DNA of 64,000 nucleotides from NCBI RefSeq assembly GCF_045207785.1, contig NZ_CP108777.1:496001-560000 (forward strand), given 5' to 3'. The notes beneath the pieces are model-generated. The model saw nothing but the letters and a program-made list of their open reading frames with translations. It was not told the DNA's origin and searched no databases. Of the stretch, positions 59,536-64,000 are shown piece by piece (positions within the stretch are counted from its first letter, which is position 1; each line of letters begins with the position of its first letter). Source of the stretch: Embleya sp045207785. Its GTDB lineage: Bacteria; Actinomycetota; Actinomycetes; Streptomycetales; Streptomycetaceae. A program made the position numbers and the translations under genes.

Positions 59536-59669
59536 GATCGATCGCTGCCCTGATGATCGACCGACAAACGTCATGATCGTCCACCCCCGACGACCAGGCC
59601 CGGCCGCCCGCCCGCCGACGCGATATCGTCACCCACAGGTGTGTAGCAGGAACTGTGCGTGGTCGGCCC

Positions 59670-61265
59670 TCAGGATCGGTGGCGGGGGCGCAGGATGTCG
59701 CCGAGGATCGCGATTCCTTCGGCGGTGACCGTCGGCGTGTTCGCGGCGTAGCCCAGGACCAGCCCCGGCGGGCCCGGGCGCTGACCGTGCCACGACAGCG
59801 GCTGCACCTTCACCCCCCGCGCGAGCGCCTCTGCGGCGAGGTCGGCGTCGGTGAACCGGCCGGAGGCGAACCCGGCGGAGGCGAACCCACCGGAGGCGAA
59901 CCCGGCCGCCTCGAACGTGACCATCACGTGCAGGCCCGCCGCGGCGCCGTGCACGACCGCTCCGGGCAGGTGGGCGCCGATCGCGGCGATCATCGCGTCC
60001 CGGCGGCGCCGGTGGCGTCCGCGCAGGAAGCGCAACTGGCGTTCCAGGTCGCCCGATTCCATCAGTCGGGCCAGCACCAGCTGGGGCAGAGCGGCGTTGC
60101 CGAGGTCGGTGAACCGCTTGGCCTCGACGAGGGCGTCCCGGTACTTCGGCGGCGCCAGCATCCAGCCCAGTCGCAGCGCGGGCGCGAGCAGCTTGGAGAC
60201 GCTTCCGGCGTAGCAGATCCCCTCCGTGAGCATCGACCGCAGGGCGGGCACGGGAGGCCGGTCGTAGCGGTGTTCGGCGTCGTAGTCGTCCTCGACGATC
60301 AGTCCACCCACCCGGACCCACCGCATCAGGTCGCGGCGCCGTTCGCCTGCGAGTACGACCCCGGTCGGGAACTGGTGCGCCGGGGTCAGCAGCACGGCCG
60401 GGGCGCCTTGGGCGCGCAGCTCGTCGACGCGGATGCCCTCGGCGTCGACCGGGATCGGCGGGGTGTCCAGCCGCCAATGGCGCAGGTGTTGGCGGGCGCC
60501 GAGCGAGCCGGGGTCCTCCACCGCCATCTCGGTGATCCCGCCGTCTCGGAGGACCTGCGCGATCAGTCCCAGCGCCTGCGCGACGCCGGCCACGACGATC
60601 ACGTCCTCCGGGTCCGCCCGGATCCCGCGGTTGCGGGCCAGCCAGTTCGCGACGGCCAGCCGCAGCGCGGGTGTTCCGCGTGGATCGCCGTAGCCGAAGT
60701 CGGCCGCGGAAAGAGCGCCGAGCACCGAGCGTTCGGCGCGCAGCCACGCGGTACGCGGGAACGCGCCCAGGTCGGGCATGCCCGGGGACAGGTCGATCCG
60801 CGCCGGGATCGCGCGCATCGCGTCGAACACGTCCGCGCCGGGGGCGGTGAACAGGGCGTCGGCCGTCGCGGGACCGGTGGGGTCGGTGGGACCAGTGGCG
60901 TCGGTGGGGTCGGTCGGGGGTGCCGCGATCGGCGTGGCCGCCGCCGTGGGCAGCGCTGCCGTCACCGGTATCGGGGCGACGACGACCGTTCCCGCACGTC
61001 CGCGGCCGGCGACGTGCCCGTCCTCGATCAGGCGCTGGTACGCCTCGGTGACGACGCCGCGAGACACGCGGAGCTCACCGGCCAGGACCCGGGTGGCGGG
61101 CAGTCTGCTCCCGATCGGCAGCCGGCCGTCCGAGATCGCGAGCCGCAGCTGCCCGGCCAGCCAGTCGGACAGCCCGCGTACCGGCGCGTCCTCGACGCTC
61201 AGCTGAAGGAAGTCGGCCCCGGACGTTATGGACCTGTCGAAAGCGCCGGCATTGGACCTGTTCAT
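59670..61265 (-). CDS. MocR/PdxR-type regulator (GntR wHTH plus aminotransferase domain)
   Basis: 531 residues from ATG 61265. GntR-type winged helix (about 25-95, LPATRVLAGELRVSRGVVTEAYQRL), a Thr/Pro/Asp linker, then a fold-I aminotransferase domain (Lys in AGSVSKLLAPALRLGW binding PLP; VEDDYDAEHRY holds its Asp). A 15-bp tandem repeat near 59865-59910 encodes FASGGFASAGFASG. It should sense PLP or an amino acid and is divergent to the methyltransferase unit. Confidence 0.93.
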   Translation of the reverse strand: MNRSNAGAFDRSITSGADFLQLSVEDAPVRGLSDWLAGQLRLAISDGRLPIGSRLPATRVLAGELRVSRGVVTEAYQRLIEDGHVAGRGRAGTVVVAPIPVTAALPTAAATPIAAPPTDPTDATGPTDPTGPATADALFTAPGADVFDAMRAIPARIDLSPGMPDLGAFPRTAWLRAERSVLGALSAADFGYGDPRGTPALRLAVANWLARNRGIRADPEDVIVVAGVAQALGLIAQVLRDGGITEMAVEDPGSLGARQHLRHWRLDTPPIPVDAEGIRVDELRAQGAPAVLLTPAHQFPTGVVLAGERRRDLMRWVRVGGLIVEDDYDAEHRYDRPPVPALRSMLTEGICYAGSVSKLLAPALRLGWMLAPPKYRDALVEAKRFTDLGNAALPQLVLARLMESGDLERQLRFLRGRHRRRRDAMIAAIGAHLPGAVVHGAAAGLHVMVTFEAAGFASGGFASAGFASGRFTDADLAAEALARGVKVQPLSWHGQRPGPPGLVLGYAANTPTVTAEGIAILGDILRPRHRS

Positions 61266-61293
61266 GAGGCCATTGTGCCGAGAGAGTCGACGT

Positions 61294-61392
61294 ATGAGCA
61301 CCACCGAAACCTCTCTCTCAATCCCCTCCCCGACCTGTCCCGCGACCCTTCCCTCCCTCCGCCCGGGCGCCGAAAGCGCGGCCGGGCGGTGA
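61294..61392 (+). CDS. Possible 32-residue leader ORF of the methyltransferase
   Basis: ATG 61294 after GAGAGAG opens MSTTETSLSIPSPTCPATLP ending with TGA 61390-61392, which overlaps the methyltransferase GTG (GTGA). The methyltransferase GTG itself lacks a Shine-Dalgarno sequence, so translation could be coupled to this uORF. May be chance. Confidence 0.4.
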   Translation: MSTTETSLSIPSPTCPATLPSLRPGAESAAGR

Positions 61393-62261
61393 CGGCCGTC
61401 GACTACGCACACGGCTACTCGGAGCACCAGGCCCGCCGGCCCGACGACCAGGCGGACCCGTTGGCGGCGCGGCTGCACGCCGGCACCGCGTACCCCGCGG
61501 GCAGCCGGGTCCTGGAGGTCGGCTGCGGGGCCGGCGCACAGACGGTCCATCTGGTCACGGCCAATCCGGGGGCGCACATCGTCGCGGTCGACATCGCGGA
61601 CGAGTCACTCGCACAAGCCCGCGCCCGCGTGGCCGCCCACGCCCCCACGGCGAGGGTGCGGTGGTATCGCGCCGACCTGCACGAACTCCCCTTCGACTAC
61701 GAGGAGTTCGACCACATCTTGGTGTGCTTCGTGCTGGAGGAGCTGACCGACCCCGGGCGGGCGTTGGCCTGCCTGCGGCGCGTGTTGCGGCCGGGGGGCA
61801 CGATCACCGTGATCGAACGGGACCACGGGTCGGCGTACTTCCACCCCGACAGCGCCTACGCCCGCGCGGCGATCGACCACCATGTCCGGTTGCGGTCCGC
61901 CGCCGGCGGGAACACGCTGATCGGTCGACAACTACAGCCCCTGTTGACGGCCGCCGGCTACGCCGACGTGATGGTCCGCCCCCGGACGGTCTACACCGAC
62001 CGGACCCGACCCGCACTGGCCGAGAGCTTCACCCGCAACACGTTCATCGCCATGGTCGAATCCGCTCGGGAAGGCGCGCTCGCCGCCGGCCTCACCATCG
62101 CGAGCGACTGGGACCGGGGCATCGCCGACCTGCACCGCACGGCCGACGACGGCGGAACCTTCCACTACACGTTCGCCAAGGCCGTCGCGATCCGGTCGCT
62201 CGACGGCGCCACCGCGGTACGAGCCGCCGCGCGCGATCGGTGGGCCGACTCGTGTGGGTGA
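61389..62261 (+). CDS. Class I SAM-dependent methyltransferase
   Basis: 290 residues from GTG 61389. Motif I VLEVGCGAGAQTVHL, acidic VAVDIADESL, motif II-IV FDHILVCFVLEELTDPG and RPGGTITVIERDHGS are complete. UbiE/Coq5-like shape; substrate unknown. Divergent to the MocR regulator, with 123 bp between starts. Confidence 0.9.
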   Translation: MTAVDYAHGYSEHQARRPDDQADPLAARLHAGTAYPAGSRVLEVGCGAGAQTVHLVTANPGAHIVAVDIADESLAQARARVAAHAPTARVRWYRADLHELPFDYEEFDHILVCFVLEELTDPGRALACLRRVLRPGGTITVIERDHGSAYFHPDSAYARAAIDHHVRLRSAAGGNTLIGRQLQPLLTAAGYADVMVRPRTVYTDRTRPALAESFTRNTFIAMVESAREGALAAGLTIASDWDRGIADLHRTADDGGTFHYTFAKAVAIRSLDGATAVRAAARDRWADSCG

Positions 62262-62395
62262 CCTTGCTCTGGCTGGGAGCGCTCGCACTGATCGCCCTGG
62301 CGGGAGCCACCGGCCACGGCGTACACGACAGCCGCGACCCGAACTACGCCATGCGCTTGCCCCACCCACAACCCAAGCCACCGCCGAAGGCTTGA
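62258..62395 (+). CDS. Small single-TM protein coupled to the methyltransferase
   Basis: 45 residues from GTG 62258, overlapping the methyltransferase stop (GTGA). MTLLWLGALALIALAGATGH is a TM or signal segment, then a short Pro/Lys-rich tail (PHPQPKPPPKA). The methyltransferase C-terminus WADSCG runs into it. Too short for family assignment but the overlap makes it credible. Confidence 0.5.
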   Translation: MTLLWLGALALIALAGATGHGVHDSRDPNYAMRLPHPQPKPPPKA

Positions 62396-62780
62396 GCCCG
62401 CGCCGTGCGACGGGTGGTTCGAGGATCACCCGGCGCAGGCGTACACGGTCGGCTGGAGGGCCCGCCGGCCCCAGGACCCGGCCGAGGATGTCGGTGCGGT
62501 GCTTGGACGGGACGTGGTGGCTCGTGGACGACGAAGGCGGGCGCCGGCCCACAAACAACCGTCTGACCCGGCCACACCCGAATCACCCCTCGGATTACTG
62601 GCGACCGCACGCACGACGGCGGCGAAGTCCCCACGCGGTGGGAGTGAGCCGTCCAGCCGGGCCGGGTCGGCGAGCACGACCTTGGCGGGGTCGGCGCCGA
62701 GGCGTCCTCGGTGACCGTCGTCCGGGCGTGCCCCGGCATCCGTCCGACGCCATCTGCCGTCTCCCACATCCCCGCGGCGG
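62396..62780. other. Gap without recognised gene
   Basis: About 385 bp. Open frames on both strands (for example DPAKVVLADPARLDGSLPP on the minus strand) lack starts and known motifs; possibly debris. No structure stands out. Confidence 0.4.
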
Positions 62781-63317
62781 TCACAACCCCCGGAGCCGGT
62801 GCAGCATGAGGAGCGCGGACACGGCGTTCGCGGATCGCACCTCGCCGCGCGCGATCATGTCCGGCACCTCCTTCAGCGGCACCCACTCGACCCGGTCCGA
62901 CTCGAACGCGTCCTCGGGCTCGCCGAGGTGCTCGCCGCGGTCCGACCAGTAGACGTGGTGCACCGCGTCGGAGAGCCCGTTGGAGGGCTCGACGCTGAGC
63001 AGGTGTCGCAGTGGACCCGGGCGCCAGCCGGTCTCCTCGAGCATTTCGCGCGCCGCCGCATCCTCGACGGTCTCGCCTGCCTCGACCTCGACGACACCGG
63101 CGGCGAGTTCCCAGCCCCAGGTGTCGGTGATGAAGCGGTGCCGCCAGAGCAGGAGGACGCGGTCCTGGTCGTCGACGATCGTGGCGAGGGCTACAGGCCG
63201 CTGTCGGATCAGGTAGTGGTCGAGGTGGCGGCTGTCGGGGAGTTCGACGTCGGCGAGGCGGATCGTGAACCACTCGTTGGAGTACACGTCGGTCTCGCTG
63301 TGCTTGATCCACTGCAT
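62781..63317 (-). CDS. NUDIX hydrolase
   Basis: 178 residues from ATG 63317. Complete Nudix box GVVEVEAGETVEDAAAREML then EETGW (Gx5Ex7REUxEExGU). The upstream YLIRQRPVALATIVDDQDRV pattern resembles ADP-ribose-type pyrophosphatases. Probably hydrolyses a nucleoside diphosphate derivative. It follows a truncated TPR protein by 31 bp on the same strand. Confidence 0.93.
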   Translation of the reverse strand: MQWIKHSETDVYSNEWFTIRLADVELPDSRHLDHYLIRQRPVALATIVDDQDRVLLLWRHRFITDTWGWELAAGVVEVEAGETVEDAAAREMLEETGWRPGPLRHLLSVEPSNGLSDAVHHVYWSDRGEHLGEPEDAFESDRVEWVPLKEVPDMIARGEVRSANAVSALLMLHRLRGL

Positions 63318-63348
63318 ATGCGTCTCCTCGCGGGCCGGATGGTGCCCG

Positions 63349-64000
63349 TCAGTAGGGCATCGCCAGGACAGTTTCGACCCTCTCGGCCACCTCGCGCACC
63401 GCAGGCACACCGGTGTGGGGTGCGAGCTTGCGATGCATGCCCTTGAGGCGATCGGTGAGGCGCCGGGACTCCATGCCCTGGGCTGCATCCAGGGTGGCCG
63501 ACGCCGATGCCACGGCTTGGTCGAGGTCATGGCAGGCCACCGCGACCGACGTCAGCGTGGCGAGGCGGTGGACCACGCCGCGGGCGTGGGTCTGCGCGTC
63601 GACCGCTTCCTCGGCGAATCGGAGCGCAGGACGGTGGTCGCCAAGGCTCAACAGGGCTTCGGCGGCCTGGGCTTCGACGAGGCCGGGCTGGACGTAGTTG
63701 GTTTCGGGGGGTTCGTCGGCGCGCCGGATCCGCCCGTACGCCTCCTCGGCGCGACCGAGGCTGTCGCGGGCTGCGGTGGGGTGTCGCATGCGCGCGAATG
63801 CCTTGGCCTGCATCGCGAACAGGTCTGCGGCCAGGGCCGGTGAGAGGTAGGGGCCGGCCGTGCGAAGGCCCGCTTCGGCGAAGGCGATGGCCTGCCGGTA
63901 GTCCTTCAGGTACATGGCCTGGTTGACGAGCAGGGCGACGACGTACCCGCCGAACGCGTGGTCGCCGGACGCCTTCGCCATGCGAAGGGCTTGGTGGAAG
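63349..64000 (-). CDS. TPR-repeat protein, C-terminal part of an XRE-type regulator (partial)
   Basis: Open from the window edge to a stop at 63349 (217 residues). Helical repeats such as MAKASGDHAFGGYVVALLVNQAMYL and YLSPALAADLFAMQAKAFAR, and EAVDAQTHARGVVHRLATLTSVAVACH, match the C-terminal TPR region of streptomycete XRE-family regulators. The N-terminal helix-turn-helix would lie beyond 64000. Its placement before a NUDIX gene is common in actinomycetes. Confidence 0.8.
   Translation of the reverse strand, partial: FHQALRMAKASGDHAFGGYVVALLVNQAMYLKDYRQAIAFAEAGLRTAGPYLSPALAADLFAMQAKAFARMRHPTAARDSLGRAEEAYGRIRRADEPPETNYVQPGLVEAQAAEALLSLGDHRPALRFAEEAVDAQTHARGVVHRLATLTSVAVACHDLDQAVASASATLDAAQGMESRRLTDRLKGMHRKLAPHTGVPAVREVAERVETVLAMPY

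Overview
The window is very GC-rich DNA with a strong G/C bias at third codon positions, frequent GTG starts and many GTGA/ATGA stop-start overlaps. Its gene families (SigE-family and ECF41-type sigma factors, an actinobacterial QcrB, a Ser/Thr kinase with a C-terminal beta-propeller, a CDGSH/HemK2 cluster) point to a Streptomyces-like actinomycete (Streptomycetaceae or a close relative). Genus is not resolved. No tRNA, rRNA, CRISPR array, prophage or intact insertion sequence was seen.

Layout. 0-3.4 kb: a sugar operon (two ABC permeases, a PfkB-type kinase, a GH4 glycosidase) ending in a dead oxidoreductase stub. 3.6-10.1 kb: alpha/beta hydrolase, Ohr peroxidase with a divergent TetR regulator and clear operators, a Crp/Fnr regulator, a YciI-like protein, an MBL hydrolase, then a SigE-family sigma factor coupled to a one-TM protein. 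10.2-11.5 kb: overlapping thyA-folA. 11.6-12.5 kb: a 164-bp palindromic MITE-like element abutting a GNAT gene, which is itself preceded in frame by an aldo/keto reductase stub. 13-15 kb: short-type aconitase. 15.7-19.7 kb: a DHA2 exporter, a lone cytochrome b (QcrB paralogue) and a hemerythrin-like protein, followed by subtilase and ABC-ATPase debris.

20-29.6 kb: TetR, a PH-domain membrane protein, a hydrolase, a small gene under a LexA-like box, a DEDD exonuclease, a histidine phosphatase, a Ser/Thr kinase-propeller receptor, a cysteine-free ML (NPC2-like lipid-binding) domain protein and a class A beta-lactamase with a His/Gly-rich insertion. 29.6-34.1 kb is a decayed mobile region with an EF-hand stub, an IS630-type transposase remnant and a 34-bp repeat in inverted orientation at both ends. 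It contains an imine-reductase-like enzyme with an HxlR regulator, a DUF1330 protein and a LysR regulator.

34.1-53 kb: an ECF41-type sigma factor with its oxidoreductase partner, where both genes have matching predicted ECF41 promoters. Then come several enzyme/regulator pairs with palindromic operators (FAD monooxygenase/TetR, alpha/beta hydrolase/TetR, MarR-methyltransferase, TetR-MFS exporter), a decayed caspase-WD40 gene, and a methyltransferase that has lost its SAM-binding loop. 53-64 kb: a lipoprotein, a TIGR03086 protein, a sigma-zinc finger-TM-CAP fusion, a STAS protein with a divergent winged-helix protein, a heme-oxygenase-like/CDGSH/HemK2 operon, a MocR regulator with a divergent methyltransferase unit, and a NUDIX hydrolase beside a truncated TPR protein.

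The window reads as an accessory chromosomal region dominated by small stress-response and detoxification modules, each with a local regulator. At least ten gene fragments show that it gains and loses genes often. The strongest candidates for new biology are the bacterial ML-domain protein, the QcrB/exporter pair, the sigma-CAP fusion and the ECF41 promoter pair.
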